From positions 620,001 to 684,000 of the forward strand of contig NZ_JQJJ01000010.1 of assembly GCF_000745475.1 (NCBI RefSeq): a stretch of DNA of 64,000 nt. The letters run 5' to 3'. Source of the stretch: Allobosea sp. UNC402CLCol (lineage in GTDB: Bacteria; Pseudomonadota; Alphaproteobacteria; Rhizobiales; Beijerinckiaceae). The notes below the pieces were generated by a model, which saw nothing but the letters and a program-made list of their open reading frames with translations, was not told the origin of the DNA and made no database searches. A program made the position numbers and the translations under genes. The first letter of the stretch is position 1. Every line of letters starts with the position of its first letter. Below, one piece after another: positions 9,987-18,193 of the stretch.

Positions 9987-11462
9987 ATGACCCTGGCGAT
10001 GAGCTGGGAGGAATGGGCCTCCCACGACGCAGTCGGCCTCGCCGAGCGGGTGCGCAATGGTGAGCTGACGCCGGCTGAGCTGGCGCGGCAGGCGGCCGCG
10101 GGCATCGCGAAGACGAATCCTTTGCTCAGCGCCGTGGTGGAGGTCTTCGAGGATGTGGTCGCCGATCCGCTGAGCGACGGGTTGGACCCTGGCGGCCCTT
10201 TCGCCGGGGTGCCCTTCCTGATGAAGGATCTGGGTCCCACACTGAAGGGCAGGCTGCAGGAGCAGGGCTCGCTCTTCATGCGCGGCAATCGTCCGGCGGC
10301 CGATGCCTGGCTGACTGCGCGCATGCGCAAGGCGGGCCTCAACCTGATGGGCCGGACCACCACGCCCGAATTCGGCGTGTGCAGCTCGGCCGAGAACCCC
10401 GCTGTCTACGTCACCCGCAATCCCTGGGACACGGACTACACCACTTGCGGCTCTTCGGCCGGGACGGCGGCGATGGTGGCGGCCGGCGCCGTGCCGCTCT
10501 CGCATGCGACCGACGGCGGAGGCTCGATCCGCATCCCGGCCGGCTTCAACGGCAATATCGGGCTGAAGGCTTCGCGCGGCGTGTTCTCGATCGCGCCCAA
10601 CCTTTCGGACATCTCCGGCTTTGTCTCGACGCAAGGCTGCCAGAGCCGCTCGGTGCGCGACACCGCCGCTTTCGTCGACGCCTGTCGCGGCGGCGCACCA
10701 GGCGAGTTCATGCCCTACTGGACCGCGCCCGAGCCCTATACGCAGCTCATCAAGCGCGATCCGGGCCGCCTGCGCATCGCCCTCTCGCACGAATGGGGCG
10801 ACTACCGTGCCACCCCGGCCATCGTCGCCGAGCTCGAAAAGGCCGGTCGCTTCCTCGAGGAACTCGGCCACCATGTCGACTGGGCCCTGCCGGAGGCCGA
10901 TTTGCGCGCCGCCTTCGCCGCGCAGACCACCTGCTACATCAGCAACTTCGCACAGGTCATCGCCGGCCTTCTGGAGACGCGCGGCCTGCAACGCCCCCCG
11001 GAGGGGCTGATCGAGCCGATGAACATTCGCATCTGGGAGGCGGGCAAGGATATGTCCTACGCCGAGCGCTACCGGATGCAGGCGGTGTTCAACAGCACGG
11101 CGCGGGCCTTCGGCGCCTTCTTCGAGGAATGGGACATCATCCTGACCCCGATCACGGCGCTGCCGACGCCCAAGATCGGCGCCACCGAATACCTCACCAT
11201 CAGCGACAATCCCGATGTGCTCGACTGGTTCGGCCATCTCTGGAAGTTCTTCGCCTATACGCCGCTGTCGAATCTCTGCGGCATACCGGGGCTCTCGATG
11301 CCGATGGGCCGGCAGGAGAGCGGTTTGCCCTTCGGCATCCAGGCACAGGCACGGCAGGCCGGCGACGGCCTGCTGCTGCAGCTCGCGGCGCAGATCGAGC
11401 GCGCGCTGGGAGGTCGCTGGAACGATGGCAGGCGGCCGCCCGTGCATGTGACGGCGGCCTGA
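9987..11462 (+). CDS. Amidase (amidase signature family)
   Basis: 491 residues, cytosolic. The Ser-cisSer-Lys triad of the amidase signature family is visible: Lys80 in PFLMKDLGP, Ser156 in TCGSSAGTAAMVAAG, and Ser180 in ATDGGGSIRIPAGFNG. It hydrolyses a carboxamide to acid and ammonia; the exact substrate is unknown. A GGAG box lies 8 nt before the ATG. It begins 34 nt after the ATPase gene, so it is probably the last gene of the transporter operon and acts on what that system brings in. The end is convergent with the M20 gene at 11470, with only 7 nt between the stop codons. Confidence 0.9.
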   Translation: MTLAMSWEEWASHDAVGLAERVRNGELTPAELARQAAAGIAKTNPLLSAVVEVFEDVVADPLSDGLDPGGPFAGVPFLMKDLGPTLKGRLQEQGSLFMRGNRPAADAWLTARMRKAGLNLMGRTTTPEFGVCSSAENPAVYVTRNPWDTDYTTCGSSAGTAAMVAAGAVPLSHATDGGGSIRIPAGFNGNIGLKASRGVFSIAPNLSDISGFVSTQGCQSRSVRDTAAFVDACRGGAPGEFMPYWTAPEPYTQLIKRDPGRLRIALSHEWGDYRATPAIVAELEKAGRFLEELGHHVDWALPEADLRAAFAAQTTCYISNFAQVIAGLLETRGLQRPPEGLIEPMNIRIWEAGKDMSYAERYRMQAVFNSTARAFGAFFEEWDIILTPITALPTPKIGATEYLTISDNPDVLDWFGHLWKFFAYTPLSNLCGIPGLSMPMGRQESGLPFGIQAQARQAGDGLLLQLAAQIERALGGRWNDGRRPPVHVTAA

Positions 11463-11469
11463 GAGCCAC

Positions 11470-12759
11470 TCAGTCTTTCAAGGCCTCGACGCCGCACCAT
11501 TCCGCCACGAACAGCGCCATGGCGCCGGTGATGCGCTTGACCGAGGCGAGGCTCACCCGCTCGTCGAAAGCGTGGATGCCTTCACCCGAAGGGCCGTAGC
11601 AGAGCGCCGGAATCCGGTCGTAGAGCGCATGGACCCGGGCATCGAGATAGGCCGCCGTCATGAAGGATTTCAGCGGCTTGCCGATGGCGGCCTCATGCGC
11701 CCGGCCGAGAACGGCCTCGGCCTCGCTGCCCGGCTCGAGCACGTAGCCCTGGGCCCAGAAGCCGTTGAAGGTCACCCTGGGGGGATTGTTGGCGAGGAAG
11801 GCATCGGTACGGGATACGGCACGGATGCAGTCTTCGATACGCCGGGCCGTCTCCTCCGCGGTCACGCCTGGATAGAGCCCGACGCGGCAGTCGACGCGGC
11901 ACCAGCACGGCACGGAGGAAGCCCAGTCGCCCCCCTCGATCTTGCCGATGTTGAGGTTGATCGGGTGCCGCTCGTCCTCGAAATGCGGGCGCCCCGCCTT
12001 CTCGGCGTTGAATTCTTCCTCCAGTTTCCGCAGCGCGGCAACGACGCGATAGGCGGCGTCGATGGCGTTCGCGCCAGTCCCCATCTCGCGGACATGGGCC
12101 GGCACGCCGCGCACCTCGAACTGAAACCAGAGCACGCCGATATTGGCGCGGGCGAGCATCTCCTGCTCCGGTTCGGGGATAAGGGCCGCATCGGCGCGGT
12201 ATCCCCGCAGATGGGTCATCAGCGCGCCGTTGCCGGTCGATTCCTCCTCGACCACCGATTCGACATAGACCGTCGCCGCCGGCTGCAGGCCGATGCGCCT
12301 GAGCGCGTCGAGGCAGGCCAGGTTTGCTCCGGCCCCGGCCTTCATGTCGGCGCTGCCACGGCCATACATCCAGTCGCCTTCGATCACCGGGTCGAACGGG
12401 GCGTGGGTCCATTGGTCGCGCGGCCCGGCCGGAACTACGTCGACATGGGCCTGGAGGATGAGCGAGCGCCCCCGTTCCGTGCGCGGACGATGGATGCCGA
12501 CGACGATCGGAGCCTCGGAATGGCTGTCGGAGAAGGGCGCACCGCCCGGATGGGCCGCAATCGCCTCCCGGTCCATCGCGAAGCGTTCCATGGTGAAGCC
12601 GCGGTCCTTCATCGCCCGGAAGACGAAATCCTGGACGGTATGCTCCTGCCCGCGCGTCGAGGCGAAGCGGACGAGATCCTGCGTGTAGCGAACCTGTTCG
12701 TCGAAGCCCTCATCGACGGCAGCGAGAATCCTGTCGCGCAGGGCAGGGTCGAGGGACAT
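11470..12759 (-). CDS. M20 family metallopeptidase (ArgE/DapE/ACY1 type)
   Basis: 429 residues. Two-metal site motifs: LQAHVDVVPAG (His105, Asp107), YGRGSADMKAG (Asp138) and SVVEEESTGNGA (Glu171, Glu172). It is closest in pattern to the acetylornithine deacetylase/succinyl-diaminopimelate desuccinylase group, whose uncharacterised members act as N-acyl-amino-acid deacylases. The start at 12759 is chosen because it gives the family-like N-terminus MSLDPALRDRILAAVDEGF; the frame is open for another 83 codons upstream but that part is Arg-rich and not protein-like. It is the third M20 enzyme of this block and faces the amidase gene tail to tail. Confidence 0.88.
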   Translation of the reverse strand: MSLDPALRDRILAAVDEGFDEQVRYTQDLVRFASTRGQEHTVQDFVFRAMKDRGFTMERFAMDREAIAAHPGGAPFSDSHSEAPIVVGIHRPRTERGRSLILQAHVDVVPAGPRDQWTHAPFDPVIEGDWMYGRGSADMKAGAGANLACLDALRRIGLQPAATVYVESVVEEESTGNGALMTHLRGYRADAALIPEPEQEMLARANIGVLWFQFEVRGVPAHVREMGTGANAIDAAYRVVAALRKLEEEFNAEKAGRPHFEDERHPINLNIGKIEGGDWASSVPCWCRVDCRVGLYPGVTAEETARRIEDCIRAVSRTDAFLANNPPRVTFNGFWAQGYVLEPGSEAEAVLGRAHEAAIGKPLKSFMTAAYLDARVHALYDRIPALCYGPSGEGIHAFDERVSLASVKRITGAMALFVAEWCGVEALKD

Positions 12760-12947
12760 GCTTGCTCTCCGTCCAAATTGCCAAAGATCGGCTTCGCCCG
12801 CTGACGGCCGGCCTGGAAATCTACGGCCCCGCGCCGCGGCACGAAGCCCCAAGCCGGCATGTAAGGCCTGCGCCTGACGCAACCGGGGTTCCGCAGGATC
12901 AGCCGATGCGGCAAGACGGTCACCGCCCGGACAGGGCGATGCCGATG

Positions 12948-14384
12948 CTAACAGCCGCAGCCCACATGCTCGAACCAATGAGCCGTCGCGTCGGCCAGGG
13001 CCGGCCAAGCTGCCTGCATCTTTCGGAAACCCGGCAAATGGCGCCGAAACATTTGCCGGAGTTCCGCCTGAAGCGCCGTGAGGTCTATGCCGGTTGGTTC
13101 ACCATCGCGAACGATACAGCGTCCGGCGACCACGACATCGCGCACGCAATCGATGTTGCCGCGGGCGAATAGCAGGTCGAGGGGGTCGACAGGCATGATC
13201 GCGTCGCGATCGAGATAGTCCAGGTCGATCACCGTGAAATCGGCCTGAGCGCTCGCGACGAGCTCGCCGGAGCCCGGCGCTCCGGTTGCCCGTCGGCCAT
13301 TGCGAATGGCGAGCCCGAGGAATTCGGCACGACTCCAGTTGCGCCTGAAGCCGAGCCCGTCATGAGCGAGCTGGACGAGGCGCATCTCGCGGATCACATC
13401 GTCATCCTCGTCCAGGGCCGCACCGTCGACGCCCACCGCAATGGCGCAGCCGCGCCGATGGGCCTCCGCGATCGGCCCGAGGCCCGAATGCAGATGCAGG
13501 TTCGAGCTGAAATTCGTGACAATCGTCGCGCCGGATTCGGCGATCATGTCGAGCTCGTCCGGCCGTGCATGGACGCAATGGGCGAGCGTCAGGCGCTCGG
13601 AGAGCAGCCCGATCTCCTTGAGGTAGCGCATGATCCCGCCCGGGAAGGTCCGGTCGGCCCAGGCGCGCTGGTAGATCGTCTCCAGCATGTGCATGTGCAC
13701 GCGCCGTCCGGTCGTGGCCGAGCGCTCGGCGATGGCTTCGAGCAGCGCGGGCGAGCACCATTGCACGCCGGCCGGACCGAACTGGACATCGACCAGCGGG
13801 CCTGCGATCGCGGCATCGATCTCGTCGATCAGATCGAGATAGTCCGAGGGCCGCGTGGGCGGCCTGACGAAGAGATCCTCGACCGGCTGTCGCGCCTCGG
13901 CTGGCAAGGCATCGAGCACGGCGGCGCTCTCGCCATAGACGAGCGGGTTCTGGTCGCGCACGGCCAGTGCGAAGGCGATGCGGATGCCGACATCCGCCGC
14001 GGCTTTGGCGATCTGCCGGGCTTCCGCGACGATCGGCATCGTGCCGCTCGGACGGGTGTAGTGGACCATCATCGCACCGCAGCCCGAGCGGGCGCTGCGG
14101 GCGAGCGAGACCGCGGCGGCGAGATAGGGATCGGGCGGCGTTCCGAGGGCCGAGCGCAAAATCCAGGTTTCGAGCGGCAGGTTGGCCGCGCCGAAGGACG
14201 TCATGCTCGGCCGGGCATGGTCGTGCGCGTTGACGAGCGCCGGGATGACCAGCCGGCGCGGGCCGGAGATCGCAGGCTGATCGACCAGGACGGCGTCGAT
14301 CACGCCGTCCTGATGGTGAAGCGAAGCGTTCGCGACGAGCTCGCTTCCGTTGAACAGGCTCGTCGCGAAGGTCGCTTCGGTCAT
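12948..14384 (-). CDS. Amidohydrolase family protein (deaminase/chlorohydrolase-like)
   Basis: 478 residues, metal-dependent amidohydrolase fold. The beta-sandwich N-terminus is followed by VNAHDHARP, which supplies the first HxH metal pair, then HMHMLET, LAHCVHA and GVDGAALDEDDD, which supply the later His and Asp ligands. Enzymes of this branch deaminate or dechlorinate N-heterocycles such as cytosine, guanine or triazines. It is the last gene of a four-gene minus-strand operon (ATPase, permease, binding protein, this enzyme) and starts 18 nt after the binding protein gene. It likely acts on the imported compound, perhaps a pyrimidine-like ring; that is inference. Confidence 0.85.
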   Translation of the reverse strand: MTEATFATSLFNGSELVANASLHHQDGVIDAVLVDQPAISGPRRLVIPALVNAHDHARPSMTSFGAANLPLETWILRSALGTPPDPYLAAAVSLARSARSGCGAMMVHYTRPSGTMPIVAEARQIAKAAADVGIRIAFALAVRDQNPLVYGESAAVLDALPAEARQPVEDLFVRPPTRPSDYLDLIDEIDAAIAGPLVDVQFGPAGVQWCSPALLEAIAERSATTGRRVHMHMLETIYQRAWADRTFPGGIMRYLKEIGLLSERLTLAHCVHARPDELDMIAESGATIVTNFSSNLHLHSGLGPIAEAHRRGCAIAVGVDGAALDEDDDVIREMRLVQLAHDGLGFRRNWSRAEFLGLAIRNGRRATGAPGSGELVASAQADFTVIDLDYLDRDAIMPVDPLDLLFARGNIDCVRDVVVAGRCIVRDGEPTGIDLTALQAELRQMFRRHLPGFRKMQAAWPALADATAHWFEHVGCGC

Positions 14385-14402
14385 GGCGTTTGCTCCGCCG
14401 GA

Positions 14403-15428
14403 TCAGTTCGCCGTGTAGACCAGCTCGCGCTCGCTCTTCGGCGGCAGGAACTGGCGCGAGAAGATCTCTTCCGGCTTCGGCGTGCGCGCGAGCTGGTAGC
14501 CTTCCACGATGATGCCGATGGCGCGTGTCATGCGGTCATCCTTGGTGTCGCCGATGCCGATCTCCTTCATCTCCGGCGAGACGATCAGCTCGCTGAACGA
14601 GTATTGCAACCGGCGCTTCTCGACCTTCTCGTCGACGAGGTTGTCGAAGTTCATCACACTCTTCATGCCGAGCGCCTGATCCTTGGCGATCTCGATCATC
14701 GCCTTGTTGGTGGCGCGCACGAGGCCGGCAACCGCCTTCGGGTTCTCCTTGATCAGCTTCTGCGAGACCATCAGGCCGTTCGAGTAGAGGTCGAGCCCGT
14801 AGTCGCCGAACATCAGCCAATTGAAGTCTTTGTCCGGGTCCTGGCGATTGAGCACGAGGTTGAAATAGCTCGTGATGTTGAAGATCAGGGCGCCGTCGAT
14901 GTCGCCCTTGATCAGCAGCGGCTCCTGCAGGTTCGGCGCCATGTTCGACAGCTTGACCTTGGCCATGTCGACATTGTTCTTGCGCGCAAAGACCTCGAGC
15001 AGACGCGTCGTCGGCGTACCCTGCGACCCGCCGAGCGTCTTGCCTTCGAGATCGGCCGGCTTGGTGATCCCGGTCGCCTTCTTGCTCGAGATGGCGAAGG
15101 GCGGGCGGTTCCAGATCATGTAGACCATGACCGGGTTCTCCCCCGGCTTGGCGGCGGCGTTCTGGATGATGGCGTTGACATCGCCGAATCCGGCATCATA
15201 GGCGCCGCCCATGATGCGGGTCACGGTCGCGCCCGAGCCCTCGCCCTGGTCGATCACGACGTTCAGTCCCTCGGCCTTGTAGTAGCCCTTGTCGCGGGCG
15301 ACGAAGAAGGCGGCATCGGAGCCCTGCGTTTTCCAGCCGAGCGTGAACTTGACCGTGGTCTCCTGCGCCAGCACGGAGCCGGCGAAGGCGAGGCCGGTGA
15401 GCAGCGTCGCAGCGAACGTCTTCAGCAT
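14403..15428 (-). CDS. ABC transporter substrate-binding protein, NMT1/THI5-like
   Basis: 341 residues with a clear signal peptide (MLKTFAATLLTGLAFAGSVLAQ), so periplasmic. The mature part begins with the NMT1/THI5 pattern VKFTLGWKTQGSDAAFFVARDKGYYKAEGLNVVIDQGEGSG, followed by GGAYDAGFGDVNAII. This family binds thiamine-pyrimidine precursors, sulphonates or other small organic ligands. The aromatic-rich ligand pocket and the adjacent amidohydrolases favour an N-heterocycle. It lies 24 nt downstream of the permease gene in the same operon. Confidence 0.9.
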   Translation of the reverse strand: MLKTFAATLLTGLAFAGSVLAQETTVKFTLGWKTQGSDAAFFVARDKGYYKAEGLNVVIDQGEGSGATVTRIMGGAYDAGFGDVNAIIQNAAAKPGENPVMVYMIWNRPPFAISSKKATGITKPADLEGKTLGGSQGTPTTRLLEVFARKNNVDMAKVKLSNMAPNLQEPLLIKGDIDGALIFNITSYFNLVLNRQDPDKDFNWLMFGDYGLDLYSNGLMVSQKLIKENPKAVAGLVRATNKAMIEIAKDQALGMKSVMNFDNLVDEKVEKRRLQYSFSELIVSPEMKEIGIGDTKDDRMTRAIGIIVEGYQLARTPKPEEIFSRQFLPPKSERELVYTAN

Positions 15429-15452
15429 GATTGTTCTCCCCTCGTGAAGTGG

Positions 15453-16226
15453 TCAGGCGGCGGCGAAATCGTTCTTGCGGGTGGCCCAGCCGGTGACGCG
15501 CATCTCGATCAGCGAGAAGGCGACGTAGAGCGCGACGCCGAGCCCCGCGAGGATGAACAGCCCGGCGAAGACCAGCGGCACATTGAAATTGGAGGATGCG
15601 GTCATCATCACGTTGCCGATGCCGCGATTGGAGGCGACGGTCTCCGCCAGCACCGTGCCGACGAAGGCGTAGGTGATGGCGACCTTCAGCGAGGCGAAGA
15701 AGAACGGCATCGTGCGCGGCAGACCGACATTCCACAGGATGTCGAACTTGCTGGCGCCGAGCGCCTTCAGCACGTCCTCCATCTCGGGCTCGGTGGTGGC
15801 GAGGCCGGTGGCGATGTTTACGACGATCGGAAAGAAGCAGATCGAGAGCGAGGTCAGCACGGCGGGCACCGTGCCCGAGCCGAACCAGAGCACGAAGATC
15901 GGCACCACCGCGACCTTCGGGATCGACGAGAAGCCGATCAGCAGCGGGTAAGCGGTGTCATAGGCCGTGCGCGAGACGCCGATGATCGCGCCGAGCACGA
16001 CGCCGAGCGCCACGCCGAGGACGAAGCCGAGCATCGTCGTCGCGAGTGTCTGGAGGATATGCGGCCACAGGACCGGGAAACGCTGCACCAGCGTCGCAAG
16101 GACCTGGCTCGGCCGCGGCAGGATCAGGTCCGACATGCCGGAGATGACGCAGAACAGTTCCCAGCCGACGAAGAACAGCAGGATCAGCCCGGCCGCCCAG
16201 AACCTCCGCTTCAGGTTGATGGACAT
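15453..16226 (-). CDS. ABC transporter permease (SsuC/TauC/ThiX type)
   Basis: 257 residues, inner-membrane permease with about six predicted helices. The EAA coupling loop is seen as EDVLKALGASKFDILWNVGLPRTMPFFFASLKVA (about residues 150-184), followed by the ATYAFVGTVLAETVASNRGIGN segment typical of the nitrate/sulphonate/taurine class. The ATG at 16226 is chosen because it lies directly at the end of the upstream ATPase gene (its stop is 16228-16230); an earlier in-frame ATG at 16262 would overlap that gene. Confidence 0.92.
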   Translation of the reverse strand: MSINLKRRFWAAGLILLFFVGWELFCVISGMSDLILPRPSQVLATLVQRFPVLWPHILQTLATTMLGFVLGVALGVVLGAIIGVSRTAYDTAYPLLIGFSSIPKVAVVPIFVLWFGSGTVPAVLTSLSICFFPIVVNIATGLATTEPEMEDVLKALGASKFDILWNVGLPRTMPFFFASLKVAITYAFVGTVLAETVASNRGIGNVMMTASSNFNVPLVFAGLFILAGLGVALYVAFSLIEMRVTGWATRKNDFAAA

Positions 16227-16227
16227 G

Positions 16228-17091
16228 TCAGGCGCTCCCTGCTGTCTGGGCCGAGCGGGCATCGACGATCAGCTCGCGCAGGCGCTGGTTCAGCGCCACG
16301 AAATCCGGCTCGAAGGTCATGGCGATGCTGCGCGGCCGCGCGAATTCGACAGGGCTGTCGTCGAGGATGCGGCCGGGCCGGGCGCTCATCACACAGATCC
16401 GGCTCGCCAGGAAGCCGGCCTCGCGGAGGTCGTGCGTCACCAGCAGCACGGTCGGGCGATGCGCCAGCCAGAGCTCCTGCAGGATCGCCCAGAGCTCCTC
16501 GCGGGTGAACTGGTCGAGCGCGCCGAAGGGCTCGTCGAGCAGCAGCATGCGCGGCTCGTGGATCAGGGCCCGGCAGAGATTGGCGCGCTGGAGCATTCCG
16601 CCGGAGAGCTGCCAGGGATATTTGCCGGCAAATCCACTGAGCCCGACCTGGGCGAGCAGCCCATGCACCTTGTCGCGGAAACCGCCGCGTTTTTCCTGCC
16701 TGAAACGCGAGCGAAAAGGCTCGACGATCTTGAGCGGCAACATGACGTTCTGTTCGATCGTCAGCCAGGGCAGCATGGTCGGGTTCTGGAAGGCCATGCC
16801 GATCCTGAGCGCCTTCGCCGCGATCTCGCGCCCGCCGACGATGACGGCGCCGGTGCTCGGCTGCACCAGCCCGCTGACCAGCCGCAGGATCGTCGACTTG
16901 CCGCAACCGGACGGTCCGACAAGCGCGACGAACTCGCCGTCGGGAATGCGCATCGTCGTCTCGGAGAGAGCCGGCACGGCGCTTGCTCCGCTGCCGAAGG
17001 TCACGGAGGTCTGCGACAACTCGACCGCCAGCGCCGCGCGTGTCGGCGAAGCAGGTTCGGGCGGCGCGCCCTTGACGATCGCGAATTTCAT
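16228..17091 (-). CDS. ABC transporter ATP-binding protein (SsuB/TauB type)
   Basis: 287 residues, cytosolic ATPase of the NMT1-type importer. Walker A is GPSGCGKST, the signature is LSGGMLQRANLCRAL, Walker B is MLLLDEPFGALD, and the switch His is in VTHDLREA. It is the first gene of the minus-strand operon. Three ATGs are in frame at 17118, 17106 and 17091. The last is preferred because a sigma-54-type promoter at 17118-17133 would place the transcription start near 17107, leaving no leader for the other two; none has a strong Shine-Dalgarno box. Confidence 0.88.
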   Translation of the reverse strand: MKFAIVKGAPPEPASPTRAALAVELSQTSVTFGSGASAVPALSETTMRIPDGEFVALVGPSGCGKSTILRLVSGLVQPSTGAVIVGGREIAAKALRIGMAFQNPTMLPWLTIEQNVMLPLKIVEPFRSRFRQEKRGGFRDKVHGLLAQVGLSGFAGKYPWQLSGGMLQRANLCRALIHEPRMLLLDEPFGALDQFTREELWAILQELWLAHRPTVLLVTHDLREAGFLASRICVMSARPGRILDDSPVEFARPRSIAMTFEPDFVALNQRLRELIVDARSAQTAGSA

Positions 17092-17113
17092 ATGGGCTTG
17101 GCTCATAAGAAAG

Positions 17114-17133
17114 TGCATGCAATTGCAATGCCA
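17114..17133 (-). promoter_or_regulatory. Candidate sigma-54 promoter and TGCATGCA palindrome for the NMT1-type ABC operon
   Basis: On the minus strand this reads TGGCATTGCAATTGCATGCA. Its first 16 nt match the sigma-54 pattern with perfect TGGCA and TTGCA blocks. The -12 block runs into the 8-bp palindrome TGCATGCA (17114-17121), also present at the same distance from GGCAT at 18136-18154. The palindrome could be an operator of the GntR regulator encoded at 17289. Promoter and operator readings are both motif-based. Confidence 0.5.
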
Positions 17134-17226
17134 TTCTGTATCCGATGGGCAACTGAACGTAGGCCGGTTGCCGTCGAGATGCTCCCACGCCGTGCCCCAG
17201 CGCCTGGTGGCGCGAAGTTCCGCACC

Positions 17227-17233
17227 GCATGCA
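17227..17233. promoter_or_regulatory. Possible third GCATGCA site upstream of the GntR gene
   Basis: GCATGCA lies 56 nt upstream of the GntR start codon, within the sequence CCGCATGCATTGCG. It repeats the core of the two longer elements that flank the regulator gene and could serve autoregulation. Short motif, weak evidence. Confidence 0.25.
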
Positions 17234-17288
17234 TTGCGAAGCGGGCCGGCTAAGCGCTAAGACGGGCCGTCGAAACGGATGACCGGCG

Positions 17289-18047
17289 ATGGTGCGTGAC
17301 AGGGGCGAGAACGGCTCGTCAGACAAGGTCGGGACGATCTGCCGTGCGTTGCGTCGCGCGATTATCGAGCAGGCGCTGGAGCCTGGCGCCAAGCTGCCCG
17401 AGGATGCGCTTGGCGAACGTTTTGGCGTCAGCCGCACAATCGCGCGCCATGCGCTCGGGCAGCTCGCGGCCGAAGGCCTGGTCGAGTTGCGTCGTAACCG
17501 CATCGCCGTGGTGGCTACGCCGAGCTGGCAGGAAGCGCGCGATACATTTGACATCAGGATCGAGCTGGAGCGGCTCGTGGTGCGCCAGCTTGCCGGGCGG
17601 CTGAGCAAGGCCCAGCTCGCAACCCTTCGCGGCCATGTCGATGCGGAGGATGCGGCGCGCGGCGGGCCGGATGCGGTCTCGATCCGGCTTGCCACCGAGT
17701 TCCACGTTCTGCTCGCGACGATGACGGAGAGCCCGGTCCTGATCCGCTATGTCAGCGAGATCGCCTATCGTTGCTGCCTGACCCTGTCGCTGTTCAGTCG
17801 GCCGCATTCATCCGAATGCGCGATCAATGAACACCGCCTGTTGATCGACGCGCTCGAAGCGGGCGATGGCGAGAAGGTTGCGAGCCTGATGCACCATCAT
17901 CTCGATTCCGTCGCGGAGCGGGCCCTGGTGGCGCAGGCGAAGCCGCGTGGGCGCGACATTATGGATATCCTTGCCCCTTATGCCGACATGACTCCCGCGC
18001 CGGCCGGCGGGCCGGGCCGCAAGCGCCGCCTGGACGCCGCGGAATAG
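17289..18047 (+). CDS. GntR family transcriptional regulator, FadR/FCD subfamily
   Basis: 252 residues. The N-terminal winged helix-turn-helix (about 15-78) includes LPEDALGERFGVSRTIARHALGQLAAEGLVELRRNR, the GntR recognition region. The C-terminal all-helical FCD domain (about 88-225) has the Asp/His pattern (FHVLLATM, EHRLLIDALEAGD, HHHLDSV) that usually binds a metal and a small carboxylate-type effector. It lies between the divergently read minus-strand transport operon and the plus-strand amidohydrolase gene and probably controls both in response to substrate. Shared TGCATGCA elements occur in front of both targets. Confidence 0.9.
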   Translation: MVRDRGENGSSDKVGTICRALRRAIIEQALEPGAKLPEDALGERFGVSRTIARHALGQLAAEGLVELRRNRIAVVATPSWQEARDTFDIRIELERLVVRQLAGRLSKAQLATLRGHVDAEDAARGGPDAVSIRLATEFHVLLATMTESPVLIRYVSEIAYRCCLTLSLFSRPHSSECAINEHRLLIDALEAGDGEKVASLMHHHLDSVAERALVAQAKPRGRDIMDILAPYADMTPAPAGGPGRKRRLDAAE

Positions 18048-18135
18048 CGGATCGGGCGACGTGCCGCGCTGCTGCAGGATGCGCTCGGCGCTGCCGTTCT
18101 GGACGTCCATCCTCCGCCCATGATGCCGGCGGTTC

Positions 18136-18154
18136 GGCATATAAAGTGCATGCA
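18136..18154 (+). promoter_or_regulatory. GGCAT-N6-TGCATGCA element upstream of the cytosine-deaminase-like gene
   Basis: CGGCATATAAAGTGCATGCA contains GG (18136-18137) and GC (18148-18149) in -24/-12 spacing, followed by TGCATGCA (18147-18154). It matches the element at 17114-17132 base for base at all 13 non-spacer positions and in the same orientation relative to its gene. Transcription from near 18160 would give a leader of about 34 nt before ATG 18194. Confidence 0.45.
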
Positions 18155-18193
18155 TGTTTTTTGCCCATTGAATACCAGTCCGTAAGCAGATTC

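Noticed and set aside
13362..16508. Very long open frame (1048 codons) on the plus strand
   Set aside because: It lies antisense to the amidohydrolase, binding protein and permease genes, is extremely rich in Arg, Asp, His and Glu, and shows no domain. It is a by-product of high GC codon use.
18146..18193. Upstream GTG start for the cytosine-deaminase-like gene
   Set aside because: The codon lies within the shared GGCAT-N6-TGCATGCA element and would be upstream of the predicted transcription start.
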